64,000 bases of DNA from Gammaproteobacteria bacterium (GTDB lineage Bacteria; Pseudomonadota; Gammaproteobacteria; Ga0077536). How positions within the stretch are numbered: the stretch's first letter is position 1; each line of letters starts with the position of its first letter. Below are positions 33,184-42,751 of this stretch, one piece after another. Under the pieces are notes generated by a model. The model was not told the origin of the DNA and did not search any database. It saw only the letters and a list, made by a program, of their open reading frames with translations. The stretch is taken from assembly GCA_016191285.1 (NCBI GenBank), contig JACPPA010000002.1, positions 140,815 to 204,814 of the forward strand, written 5' to 3'. The position numbers and the translations under genes are program-made.

Positions 33184-34242
33184 ATGGCCGGCGTCCGAGT
33201 GATGTTCCAGATGACCGATCGCGACCCGTCCGTGCCCTTGCCCCCGCCGCTGGTGTCTATCGTTGTCCCCACGCGCGACCGTCCCATGGAATTGCGTCAG
33301 GCGCTCGAAAGCGTCGCGATGCAGGAAGGGGTCAACCTCGAAATCGTGATAGTCGACGACGGGTCGGTGCCGCCCGTGGACTTGACCGCGATCACTCGCG
33401 GGATCCCGCTCGGTGTGCGGCTCTTGCGCAACGCCACGCCACGCGGCATCGCACACGTCAGAGAACAAGGCGCGGCTGCTTGCATTGGCCATTATGTGAT
33501 GCAACTGGATGATGACGATATCCTGGCCCCGGGTGCGATCAGGCAGTTGCTCGACGTCCTGATTGCTTCCCCGACGACTGATGTGGTCTACCCTGGGGTA
33601 AAGGGCTTTGGCGCCACCGCGGAAGAGTTCAACAGAAATCATGGTTCGGCGATCTCGAAACTGCTCACCAACGTCCCGCCGATGCCCATCGCGGGCAATG
33701 CCCAGCGATTTCCGCGCGAGGTCTTGTTGGCACTGTTGCAATCGGTACCGATGGCGTTTCAGCGGCCTTTTGCCGCGCGAAGCGTCTGGATGAATGTCTT
33801 CGAATTGCGGCAACGTGCGTATCAGGCTGGCAGCCAGACACGGAATCCCTATTTTTCGCCGCAGAATCCCGATCAGCTCACCGAATCGGAATGGACCTTG
33901 TACGCGGCAGTCGACTTGCACCTCGCCTACTTAGCCGAGCCGCTGTATCTGCAGCGCTGCGATCACGCCCGCTACTATTCGCGCCCGGAATTTGCGGAGG
34001 CGCAGTTGCTAGCCAACGTGGCCGTTAAGTCGACGCTGCATTTTGCCGCCTCTGAACTGGACCGGCTCGGCGTCTGGCGGCGGTTTCTGCGCGAGAGTTA
34101 TGCGGTTGGCTGCTTTGACCTCGCTTATTGGTATGAAAAGCAGGGGATGCGCGGCGCGGCATCTGCTTTTTTGAAAGCGGCGTTGAACATAGCACCCCGC
34201 TGGAGATATCTGCGGTATTGGCTGCGCACTCTTTTGCCCTGA
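33184..34242 (+). CDS. Glycosyltransferase family 2
   Basis: A 352-residue GT2 enzyme on the opposite strand to its neighbours; ATG 33202 is an alternative start. Motifs: VSIVVPTRDRPMELRQALES, IVIVDDGSVPPVD, YVMQLDDDDILAPGA. The C-terminal half is helical and ends with paired aromatic residues (WRYLRYWLRTLLP). Acceptor unknown. Confidence 0.83.
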   Translation: MAGVRVMFQMTDRDPSVPLPPPLVSIVVPTRDRPMELRQALESVAMQEGVNLEIVIVDDGSVPPVDLTAITRGIPLGVRLLRNATPRGIAHVREQGAAACIGHYVMQLDDDDILAPGAIRQLLDVLIASPTTDVVYPGVKGFGATAEEFNRNHGSAISKLLTNVPPMPIAGNAQRFPREVLLALLQSVPMAFQRPFAARSVWMNVFELRQRAYQAGSQTRNPYFSPQNPDQLTESEWTLYAAVDLHLAYLAEPLYLQRCDHARYYSRPEFAEAQLLANVAVKSTLHFAASELDRLGVWRRFLRESYAVGCFDLAYWYEKQGMRGAASAFLKAALNIAPRWRYLRYWLRTLLP

Positions 34243-34307
34243 CTTATTACTCGCATCGCTACGCGTGCTCCAAACTTCGCCGCATTTATCCCTGGTGTGC
34301 TGTCGCG

Positions 34308-34444
34308 CAATGAATCTGCATCATTCGGCCGCCACCGGCGGTGCCGTGTGGGAGCCGCTTTAGCGGCGAATACAGCGGTAATGCCCCATTCGCGGCTAAA
34401 GCCGCTCCCACCCTAACACCGCGTCGAATTATGCAGATTCATTG
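34308..34444. mobile_element. 137-bp MITE-like palindromic element (R4)
   Basis: Terminal inverted repeats CAATGAATCTGCAT and ATGCAGATTCATTG bound inner inverted arms GTGGGAGCCGCTTTAGCGGC and TTCGCGGCTAAAGCCGCTCC. There is no coding capacity. The inner arm also occurs in the composite repeat tails of the wzm-wzt island and at 51.5-51.7 kb. Confidence 0.75.
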
Positions 34445-34461
34445 CCGGGCACCGCACTAGG

Positions 34462-36642
34462 ATGAGCGTTCGATTCTCGTGTTATCCGCGACTGATCTCG
34501 GCGCTCTGGCTGATCGCTGCCGCGCTGCTATCGATTGTGTATCAGGGCTGGGATTTCGGCTTGAACAACAACGCCTCGCATCTCGCCATCATCGATCAGT
34601 TTCGGGACCCGGCGTTGTTTCCGGGAAACCCGTTTATCGCTGCGCTCCACAACTACTGCACGGTGTTGTGGTGGGTAATCAAAAGAATCCCCATGCTTTC
34701 GAATCTCCCGCTCACTTTTTTCGTCGTGCATATCGCGACCCGCCTAATCACGCTGTATGCGATTGTTCTCCTGCTTGAAGGGTTCGTTCGTGATCGAATT
34801 TTCGCGCTAGCCGGCGCAACCGTGCTGGGATTTTCCGGAGCGCTGCAATCCTTTACTCCGATATCCCGCTCGGATCTCCTGATCACCTACACCAATCAAA
34901 GCGCGGTGGCGATGGCGCTGGTGTTGCTGGCCTACGCGTATCTTCTGCGTCGCCGCGACACGCTGGCCATGGTGGTCTGCGGCCTGGCGCTGAATTGCAA
35001 CGTTTTCATGGGACTGTGGGCCGCAGCCGTCATCACGATTTATCGTGTGGCTCTGCGTCAAATAAGGCGGCCCGCGGACGTCGCGGCGTTCTGCCTGCCA
35101 ATTGGCGCTTTCCTCGTCGCCGGGCTCCCCGTCGTGGCTTGGGTCGCGTCGATCCTGCTGTCTTCGCAGCCGACGATCTCGGCAACCGATTATGGTCAGT
35201 TCCTCTACGACTTTTATCCATTTCATTACTACATCGCGGCCTCGCCGCCAAGCGCGATCGCAACGCATGTGGTGACGGTCATCGCGGGTGTACTGGCCAT
35301 CCTCGCGTTGCGCACCGACGAAACCGAAGCAGCAGTGCTCTATACCGCGCATCTTGGGCTATTCGCGCTAGGCATCGCGATGCCCTTCATGACGACGGGA
35401 AAAATCTTCATGGATTTGCAATTGATGCGGATCGAGACTTTCGTCGATATCCTCGCGTTCGTGTTGGTCATCGCGGCCGCGGGATCGCGTTGGTCGCACG
35501 CGCGGGAATCGACCGAATTCCGGCTGTTGATATTGCTAGCCGCGATCGGCGCGGTATTGGGTTATTGGGTGATCGTCGTTATCGGGCTGGTCTCGGCGTT
35601 GCGGCACACACCGCCTTACTCGAAGAACGCCTGGTGGGCGCCCGCGTTGGTGGTCTGCGTCGGTCTCTTGATCGGGGTGTCTGGCGTCGAGTTACCGGAA
35701 TTATGGTCGCCGCGTCTACAGCGACTGATCGTCTGCGGAATATTGTTCTACTGCACGGTATCCACGAGGCTGCCTATCGCCAGCTTCTTTCCCGCGTTGG
35801 CGACCCTGAATTACGCGGACCTGAATGAACTTGAAGGGTTAGTAATCCTGCTCTTGGCGCCGTGCGTGGCGCGCGCCGACGATTCGTTCGAACGATTGAT
35901 CCGTTATGGCATGCAGGCGACGGCGCTAATAATTGTTTGCGCCGCGAGCGTTGCCCTGCTTTACAACGCGAGCCCTGAAGTCGTCCCGGCCTGGTTCGAT
36001 TCAATCCTGGTCCCACGCGACGGGAGCCGGCTGCATTTTGCGGAACTATGCGCGGTGTCTCTGCTCGCGTTGCTGGTTGGGATCAATCGCGGCGTGCCGC
36101 GGTTGAGCGGTGCGCTCGAGAACCGCCAGGTTGGTCGTCACGGACATCGGGCGGCGCTGATCGGTCTACTGTTGCTTATTCTTCCGACGAGTCTATCGGT
36201 AGCCCTGCATCGATGGACCCGACAGACGCTGAGCAACCGCGATGCGGAGGTACGCGAATTGCCGGCTGTCGGGCAGTGGATTGCCGCCAACACCAAAATC
36301 AACGAGGAGTTTTTTGTCGCCTTCAAATACGACGAATTTTCGGTGTTCGCGAAGCGTAACTATTGGTGGGGTATGAAGTATGGCGACGGCGTCGTGTGCA
36401 ATCCGTCGCTCTATCCTGAGTATCGGATGCGCAAGGAATTGCAGAGCCGGTTTCAGCGTCGGCTCCTGGACGATCAGGCCACGGAATTCTGGGCATTCAC
36501 CAAGACCCACGGGATCTCGTATGTGCTGGCCGAGAACGCGTACGTGGGGCACGGTACCGCGTTTAAAATCGTGCATGCGACGCCGCACTACTCTGTCTTA
36601 CGGCTGAGTGAGCGAGTCGCGGGCCAGGCGTCGTCGCGCTGA
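34462..36642 (+). CDS. Polytopic membrane protein of polysaccharide cluster
   Basis: 726 residues with at least a dozen hydrophobic helices (about 10-600) and a soluble C-terminal ~130 residues (VGQWIAANTKINEEFFVAFK). The aromatic/His-rich loop after helix 1 (SIVYQGWDFGLNNNASHLAI) resembles GT-C or DUF2079/DUF6798-type proteins, where the first outer loop carries catalytic residues. It could be a glycan-modifying glycosyltransferase or a flippase-like protein. I do not recognise it with certainty. Confidence 0.55.
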   Translation: MSVRFSCYPRLISALWLIAAALLSIVYQGWDFGLNNNASHLAIIDQFRDPALFPGNPFIAALHNYCTVLWWVIKRIPMLSNLPLTFFVVHIATRLITLYAIVLLLEGFVRDRIFALAGATVLGFSGALQSFTPISRSDLLITYTNQSAVAMALVLLAYAYLLRRRDTLAMVVCGLALNCNVFMGLWAAAVITIYRVALRQIRRPADVAAFCLPIGAFLVAGLPVVAWVASILLSSQPTISATDYGQFLYDFYPFHYYIAASPPSAIATHVVTVIAGVLAILALRTDETEAAVLYTAHLGLFALGIAMPFMTTGKIFMDLQLMRIETFVDILAFVLVIAAAGSRWSHARESTEFRLLILLAAIGAVLGYWVIVVIGLVSALRHTPPYSKNAWWAPALVVCVGLLIGVSGVELPELWSPRLQRLIVCGILFYCTVSTRLPIASFFPALATLNYADLNELEGLVILLLAPCVARADDSFERLIRYGMQATALIIVCAASVALLYNASPEVVPAWFDSILVPRDGSRLHFAELCAVSLLALLVGINRGVPRLSGALENRQVGRHGHRAALIGLLLLILPTSLSVALHRWTRQTLSNRDAEVRELPAVGQWIAANTKINEEFFVAFKYDEFSVFAKRNYWWGMKYGDGVVCNPSLYPEYRMRKELQSRFQRRLLDDQATEFWAFTKTHGISYVLAENAYVGHGTAFKIVHATPHYSVLRLSERVAGQASSR

Positions 36643-36677
36643 CCCGACCCGCTTGATATCTCGATCCGTGGCGGTTC

Positions 36678-36781
36678 GTCATTCCGGAAGTCGCGCAGCG
36701 ACTATCCGGAATCCATGCGAGTGATCCGAAGCCCCCTGGATTCCGGGTCTCCGCCGCGTTGCGGCTGCGCCCGGAATGACG
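36678..36781. repeat. Palindromic repeat R3 copy 1
   Basis: GTCATTCCGGAAGTCGCGCA, CGACTATCCGGAATCCATGC, GAGTGATCCGAAGC, then CCTGGATTCCGGGTCTCCGC and GCCCGGAATGAC. Each half forms its own hairpin and the outer ends are complementary. Confidence 0.8.
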
Positions 36782-36897
36782 GTGGTGGTGGTTGGCTGTG
36801 CCCGGAATGACGGCGGTAGCGTGTGTCCGGAATGACGGTGGTCGAGGGCAAGCGTGGATCAACGGACTTGAGTCGCGCCGGGGATCCTCGGATCCTC

Positions 36898-37000
36898 GTC
36901 ATTCCGGAAGTCGCGCAGCGACTATCCGGAATCCATGCGAGTGATCCGAAGCCGCTGGATTCCGGGTCTCCGCCGCGTAGCGGCTGCGCCCGGAATGACG
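36898..37000. repeat. Palindromic repeat R3 copy 2
   Basis: Almost the same as copy 1, in the same orientation, 220 bases away. The sequence between (36782-36897) has partial copies of the CCCGGAATGACGG end. No gene is seen in 36643-37056. Confidence 0.8.
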
Positions 37001-37056
37001 GTGGTCGAGGGCAATCATCCCCCTCTATGCTTGGAGCAATTTCGATGTGATTCCGT

Positions 37057-38889
37057 TTAGATAAGATCGACCCCAGTCGAATCCACCCACACCGCGAGCG
37101 CCACGAGGATCCACGCGAGCGTACCGTAATACGCCGGATGTTCGTTCAACTTAGTCGACAGAAACTCATCGCGAAATCCTGCTTTCAAGATTTTCCGATC
37201 TTCTAATCCGCGCAGCCGCGCGTGTGCAAATTCGCGCAAGCGCGGTTGTTCATGGAGCCAAACGCCAAACGGCAAGCCAAATCCTTGCTTGCTCTTAGCC
37301 AAGGTAGCGGCGGGCAAAAAATCCTTAAACGCGCGGCGATACAGCGGGCGGAGCTCTCGCGCCGAAACTTTTCCGGCGTTAGGTATACGACACGATACTG
37401 CCACCACCGCTTCGTCCAACATGGGGTACGCCACTTCGATTCCGGCCAGCGCACACATGCGCGAAACTTTCGGCAGATCGCTGTCGGCCAGCGTGATCCG
37501 CCAATCGAGACTGAGCAGACGGTTGACGGTGCTGGTGCCCTCTGGTGCGGCATACATGGCGCGTAATTCTCGGAGCGGCGCGGTGCGATCGATCGACGCC
37601 AAAAAGTCGGGTGTAAAAAACGTGCTCGGCACGACGCGATTGAGCAAGTTGTAGGTCATCAAACGATCCGGTAGAGGAACCGCTGCCTGGCGAATATAGC
37701 TGGCGGCCTTACCTAGCAGCCCAATTTGCAGGAACGACGGTAAGTTCGAGGCCATCGGCTCGATCATCCCGGCACGTAATCCATGTGGCAACCGCGCGTA
37801 ATGTTCAAACGCCAGTTGTTTGGCATAACGTTCATTGCCGCCAAACAACTCATCACCGCCGTCGCCGGCCAGAATAACGCGATGACCTTGAGACGCCGCA
37901 TGCTTCGCGCAGTAATACGTCGGAATCGCCGAGGCATTACCAAACGGCGCGTCGAACTCGCCGATAATGGCGGGTAGCGCGTCGACAATATCGGCTGGGG
38001 TCACATAGTAGCTTTCATGCCGCACGCCGAAATGCCGCGCGGCGCCACGCGCGTATTCCATTTCATCATAGCCCTGCGCTTCGAAGCCGATCGTATACGC
38101 GACGGTGTCGGCGCGGTGTTTGGCGGCGTAGCCGGTGACGGTGGAACTGTCGAGTCCTCCGCTCAGAAAACTTGCTGGAGTGGAATTGGGAAGACGGCGA
38201 GCAACTGCCTGGTCGATACTTGCGCGCAATTGTTCGGCAATAGCAGCTTCTGAACTGTAGGAATCGATGGGAAACGATGGCTCCCAATAGGGCGCGATCT
38301 CAACACGACCCTCTCGCCACCGCAAGAAATGGCCAGGAAGTAGCCGTTGCATCCCGGCGTAGCCAGCATCCGGACCCGGCAGCCAATGGAAGTAGACGCT
38401 GTTGTAGAGGCTCTGGTGGGAAAACCGATTACGAACGACGGGATGCGCGGCGAGCAGTCGTGACCGATTGGAAAACGCGATCCCATCGGGTGTGATTACG
38501 TAATAAAGATTCTCGATGGCAAATCGATCTACGGCGAGCACGACTTCGCGTGTTTCGGAATCGATTGACGCAAACGCGAAATGACCGCCGATGGCGGCCA
38601 GCGCGGCCCGCGGGTTGCGATCGGCCTTAAGCGCGATGGCGACCGGTGAAGGCAGCGGCTCGCTTCTAGTGCCGAGTGGGTAGGGGGCGCCGAACAGTGC
38701 GGCGATAGATCGATTACTTGGCGAGGGTTCCGCGTTGACGATTCCGCGCCAGTGCAGCGCGGCGTGGCTACTCGTGTTGGTCGGCGCGACGAACTTGGAC
38801 CAATCGCTCGCGTCCGCGCGCTGGAGCCAATGGTCGGATTTCAGGCGATCTTTGGCGAAATAACCGAGAAAGAGAGTCCCTGCTGGCAT
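37057..38889 (-). CDS. Asparagine-synthase-like amidotransferase
   Basis: 610 residues. The synthetase domain has the PP-loop FLSGGLDSSTVTGYAAKH (241-258), LAGDGGDELFGGNERYAKQL and ...RELRPLYRRAF. The N-terminal domain keeps the glutaminase-like fold (GGHFAFASIDSETREVVLAV, FSNRSRLLAAHP) but begins MPAGTLFLGYF with no Cys at position 2, so glutamine hydrolysis looks absent. In polysaccharide clusters such proteins may amidate a sugar acid or make another ATP-dependent amide; the substrate is unknown. Confidence 0.82.
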   Translation of the reverse strand: MPAGTLFLGYFAKDRLKSDHWLQRADASDWSKFVAPTNTSSHAALHWRGIVNAEPSPSNRSIAALFGAPYPLGTRSEPLPSPVAIALKADRNPRAALAAIGGHFAFASIDSETREVVLAVDRFAIENLYYVITPDGIAFSNRSRLLAAHPVVRNRFSHQSLYNSVYFHWLPGPDAGYAGMQRLLPGHFLRWREGRVEIAPYWEPSFPIDSYSSEAAIAEQLRASIDQAVARRLPNSTPASFLSGGLDSSTVTGYAAKHRADTVAYTIGFEAQGYDEMEYARGAARHFGVRHESYYVTPADIVDALPAIIGEFDAPFGNASAIPTYYCAKHAASQGHRVILAGDGGDELFGGNERYAKQLAFEHYARLPHGLRAGMIEPMASNLPSFLQIGLLGKAASYIRQAAVPLPDRLMTYNLLNRVVPSTFFTPDFLASIDRTAPLRELRAMYAAPEGTSTVNRLLSLDWRITLADSDLPKVSRMCALAGIEVAYPMLDEAVVAVSCRIPNAGKVSARELRPLYRRAFKDFLPAATLAKSKQGFGLPFGVWLHEQPRLREFAHARLRGLEDRKILKAGFRDEFLSTKLNEHPAYYGTLAWILVALAVWVDSTGVDLI

Positions 38890-39097
38890 TACATGTATTC
38901 GATATTGGAAGCGATTAATTTACGGGATGTGCGCGATTCTTGCGGACCTTGGTAACGGCTTATGGCGTTTGACGCTTGAATCTCACGTAAAGCGCTCCGC
39001 AGATAAAGAAAGATTAGTCTGCAGCAACTTGCCCCCTATCGCTAAGCCTGACTCTTACTTCACCTTTATCCATCGAAGTACCCTGTCCAACCCCGCC

Positions 39098-39365
39098 ATC
39101 GTCATTCCGGCGCACGCCGGAATCCAAAGGACCTCAGAGCACCCACCGTCGTCATTCCGGCGCACGCCGGAATCCAGTGAAGAAATGCTGTCCGCGCCGT
39201 GCGCGGACACCTATTCTGACTGGATCCCGGAGTTTCGCTGCGCGAATTCCGGGATGACGGCGTGAGACAGGAGTTGTCGTCGTAGCGTCCGACCCTGTAC
39301 ACGTCATTCCGGCGGCCACCGGAATGACGATGGTCGGATTCCGGCATTCGCCGGCATGACGGCAG
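39098..39365. repeat. CATTCCGGC repeat cluster (R2)
   Basis: CGTCATTCCGGCGCACGCC appears repeatedly, followed at 39170-39310 by the block shared with 24470-24600 (GGACACCTATTCTGACTGG, CGCGAATTCCGGGATGACGG, GTTGTCGTCGTAGCG). No gene is seen in 38890-39436. Confidence 0.75.
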
Positions 39366-39436
39366 TTTGCATGCGGCCGCTACCGCTGCTGCAAAAATCA
39401 GGACAAGAGACAAGTCGCTAAGCGGAGGAGGTGCGG

Positions 39437-42400
39437 TCATGGTCTTATGGTGGATGTTGCGGTAGATGGGCGCCGTAAGTTCTGCTTAGGCCGTACCGGT
39501 TTTTCGACGAGGAAAAAGCTTAACCCAGCTAGAAAATACAGTAGTAGCGCGTGTCTTGGTACATCGACTAGTGAATCCACGATGCCCACCACCAGGAGTC
39601 CACTTAAACCGGACAGAATTGCGGTCGCGAACAAATCTCCGGACATTGTCCTGCGCGTGAGCTTGCCGAGCGCAAGCAATAAGAGCCCACCCACCGCCAA
39701 TACCCCGAGCACGCCTTGTTCAAAGAACAAATGAACCCACAGATTTTTCACGTGCCAGGGCAAATGATTGTCGGTGGCAAAAAACCATTGATCCATGCCG
39801 GCAGAAAAATCCCCGTTACCGATCAAATCTATTCCCGCTGCATTCACCAGATGAACGTTATCGACATCGATTACCGACTTGGCAGTGCCGTTATATAGCG
39901 TCAATTTCACCGAGCGCTTTTGATACCAGCGACCGCTCGCTATCTTGCTGGTATCCAGCAGCGTGGAGATATGTTGCCATCCTGGGGCGTCAGGCTTAAG
40001 TCGATACGTATGCCACACGCAATTGAACGAATACAGCATCCATTTTTCGCACAGCGGAACCGTAAGGCTGCCGGCGCCTTGCACCACGCGTGCGTCAAAC
40101 GAAAGTTCGTACAGGGTCGCGGGTTGGACGCTTACCAACTGCTCGAAATAAAGCGAGTCACCGGCGCCGAGCCGCAAGAAGGTATTGTTGCCGTCCCGCG
40201 CGAATTGATAAGTAGCGGGGACAATGTTTTCCCGATTACGCCAAAAATAGATCTCCGGATAGCGTCCCAATCCCATGCCAAATGCAGTCGCTACGCCGGA
40301 ACTGTCCATCATGCGACGTGCGTCGGCCCAATGCGCGCGCCGCGTCGCGAAGTCTTCATTAATTTTGGCCATGCGGCCCTGCGCGTATGAGCCGGCCAAG
40401 ATTGGAACGATGACGAGCAGCGCGATTCCCGCAATCACGCTTGCAATCAATACGCGACGAACAGCGTCGGTGAGGCGCGACGAGCCCACGATAAATCCGC
40501 TCAGCAAAATACCTCCAGAAGCGATAAAAGCTAATTGGCCGCCGCGAGAATAAGTGACCATCAACGCGTATGCCGCACCCAAGAAGATGGCGAGCGCGGA
40601 CAGGCGGAGTAGCAAGTTGCGTTGCGTTAACACTAAGTAGACGGCAAATGGGGTGGCAGCCACCAGATAGGCCTCGATATAGGCCCCCCCGGTGTGCATG
40701 GCGGAAAAAATGCCGGTTACCCGATAGTCGTCTTGAAAATTAAACAGGCCAATAAAAACTTGACGCTCCCAGAGTACGAACGCAACAGTCAACGCCAATC
40801 CCAAACTCATGCCCCACGCAATGGCTTCATGCTTCAGTTTCATGGGGGCCGGATCGAATTTGAACAACCGAAGCAGCAGGAGTGCGCAGAGAATCCCTTT
40901 TACAATCCGCAAGCCTGAGTAATGACTGTAGTAATTCGAAAAAGAATTCACGTCGATGGGCTGCAAAGGGAATATCGAGATGGCGAGACTTGCGGCATAA
41001 GACAAACCAACCAGCGTCATCACCGCCCCATACGCGGACACCGGTGAAGCCGAAGCATTTCGTAGGCGCCCGTTGGCCAGCGCAAACGCCAAGGTAACGA
41101 GCACTAGGATATCGAACTCGTCAAAAAAGAAGCGCCCTGTCCAATGCGCTAGGTCTAACGCCGGCAGCGCCATCGGCACGACCACCATCCATACCCACGA
41201 ATAACGCCGTAGAAGGATCGCGTAAATGACGAAGAAGGCGCCGAGCGGGATCCGGCCGATGGGGAACTCATAAATCATCGCTAGCGCGATAAGCGCAAGC
41301 AAGCCCTGCGCAAAACGGGTTCTCAGGCGAAGTTTCTTGATCGATCGAGGTGTCGTTATCGGCTGTGGTTCGAGGGGTTTCGTCGGGGGGGCCTGGATAA
41401 CAGCGGTCACTAGTGCTTTTGATCTGAATGCCAGCCGGCAAATGCGGTAGGTAAGAAAAGCGGCAACCGCGGCAATCAATACGTTGGTCGGATCGGGGTG
41501 CTTGGTGGCGAGAAATAGCTTGCCAATTTCGGCGCACGTCGCGGTAACCGCTGCCACTACGCCGGCGAGTAATCCCAACGCGGGCGCGCCACGACGTTCT
41601 ATAGTCCACAACCAAAACCCGAGGCCGACGGCGCCATATAAAATCGCGATAACGAGCAAGCTGACGGTGGCGGTCGTTTCGGAGGTGTAGTAGTGGTAGT
41701 AGAAGGGTATCCACCGCACTTCACTCAAGCGCGATAGCGCGAGATCGAGTCCGATCCGGGGCGACGTGAAAAATCCGCCGAGGTAGCCGATCAATATCAG
41801 ATAAAGGGGCAGCGCAAGCAGCATACACGCGCGCAATATCGGCGCCAGCCGGCGCACGTCGCGACGCGCAAAGCTGGCGTAAAGCGCGACCCCCGCTGTC
41901 GTCCCTAAGGCGCGAGTGAGTACGGAAATGCCCTGCGCGATCCCCGTGACGAGGAATAACTGCAAGCCTTCTATAAGCAATCCGAGGCTGGCCCCACTCC
42001 AGAACGCGCGCGCGTAATTCGCTCTATTGTTTGGATGGATGAGCGCCAGCGCCACCCCGAAGGGCGCGACGCTTAGCGCCTCCGCAATGAGCTTTAGCAA
42101 CTGAAAGAAGGTAAGGCCGCTATTTTCGCCCGAGGCAAAGAACCAATGGACTAACGTCGAATTAAGTTTGTCGTGAAGTTCGCTTTCGGAGACGAGAAAA
42201 TCAAAGGGGAACAGACTTAAGGCCAAATACGAGAGCAGATAAATCACGAGCAAAGCGCGCCGCGCGCCAGCACCCCCCGCGAATAAGGTACCGAATATTC
42301 GAACAAAGCGTGTTCCTAGCACGTGCCATAGACTTATTCCCACCACCGTGCCGATGAGTTCGGCGATTAAATCGTTCATCGACACGGTGCGCGGCGGAAA

Positions 42401-42751
42401 GAATACCTGCGCGAACTCGATGGCGACGGCGAGAATGAAGCAACTAAGCAATGCGACGATAGAAAATACGATTCGAGCGATCACACTCCGCGAATTTGCA
42501 GTCGCGGCGCCAATCACCAGGAAGCCGAGCGGAATATAGAGCAAGAGGTTTGCGACCCAATCCGCGCGTGCTCCCGCACCGAGATCGAGGTAGCGAATTT
42601 GTTCGAAGGTCGTGAGCGCGGCAGTCAGCGAGTGAGGTTTGAAGTCGAGCGGGACTAAACTCCCGTACACCACAAAGGCGGCGACGGCGAGTGCGAGCCA
42701 GCCTAACCCATGGCTGCTATTTAACTCGCGCGAATTAGTTACTGGGGACAT
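39437..42751 (-). CDS. VanZ-like / O-antigen ligase fusion membrane protein
   Basis: 1104 residues. Residues about 15-150 are a VanZ-like unit (IEFAQVFFPPRTVSMNDLIA at 111-130); similar signatures recur at 260-290 (IEGLQLFLVTG) and 406-435 (CAEIGKLFLATKHPDPTNVL). Residues about 480-1060 look like a WaaL/Wzy-type O-antigen ligase or polymerase (YSRGGQL at 734-740; NLWVHLFFEQGVLG at 1003-1016). A beta-rich segment resembling a carbohydrate-binding module sits in a loop at about 850-1000. It would act on lipid-linked glycan at the periplasmic face. The fusion is unusual. Confidence 0.7.
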   Translation of the reverse strand: MSPVTNSRELNSSHGLGWLALAVAAFVVYGSLVPLDFKPHSLTAALTTFEQIRYLDLGAGARADWVANLLLYIPLGFLVIGAATANSRSVIARIVFSIVALLSCFILAVAIEFAQVFFPPRTVSMNDLIAELIGTVVGISLWHVLGTRFVRIFGTLFAGGAGARRALLVIYLLSYLALSLFPFDFLVSESELHDKLNSTLVHWFFASGENSGLTFFQLLKLIAEALSVAPFGVALALIHPNNRANYARAFWSGASLGLLIEGLQLFLVTGIAQGISVLTRALGTTAGVALYASFARRDVRRLAPILRACMLLALPLYLILIGYLGGFFTSPRIGLDLALSRLSEVRWIPFYYHYYTSETTATVSLLVIAILYGAVGLGFWLWTIERRGAPALGLLAGVVAAVTATCAEIGKLFLATKHPDPTNVLIAAVAAFLTYRICRLAFRSKALVTAVIQAPPTKPLEPQPITTPRSIKKLRLRTRFAQGLLALIALAMIYEFPIGRIPLGAFFVIYAILLRRYSWVWMVVVPMALPALDLAHWTGRFFFDEFDILVLVTLAFALANGRLRNASASPVSAYGAVMTLVGLSYAASLAISIFPLQPIDVNSFSNYYSHYSGLRIVKGILCALLLLRLFKFDPAPMKLKHEAIAWGMSLGLALTVAFVLWERQVFIGLFNFQDDYRVTGIFSAMHTGGAYIEAYLVAATPFAVYLVLTQRNLLLRLSALAIFLGAAYALMVTYSRGGQLAFIASGGILLSGFIVGSSRLTDAVRRVLIASVIAGIALLVIVPILAGSYAQGRMAKINEDFATRRAHWADARRMMDSSGVATAFGMGLGRYPEIYFWRNRENIVPATYQFARDGNNTFLRLGAGDSLYFEQLVSVQPATLYELSFDARVVQGAGSLTVPLCEKWMLYSFNCVWHTYRLKPDAPGWQHISTLLDTSKIASGRWYQKRSVKLTLYNGTAKSVIDVDNVHLVNAAGIDLIGNGDFSAGMDQWFFATDNHLPWHVKNLWVHLFFEQGVLGVLAVGGLLLLALGKLTRRTMSGDLFATAILSGLSGLLVVGIVDSLVDVPRHALLLYFLAGLSFFLVEKPVRPKQNLRRPSTATSTIRP

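Noticed and set aside
33142-33921. 259-residue minus-strand frame opposite the GT2 gene
   Set aside because: It is the shadow of the GT2 gene at 33184-34242; composition is typical of an antisense frame (Arg/His/Gln-rich).
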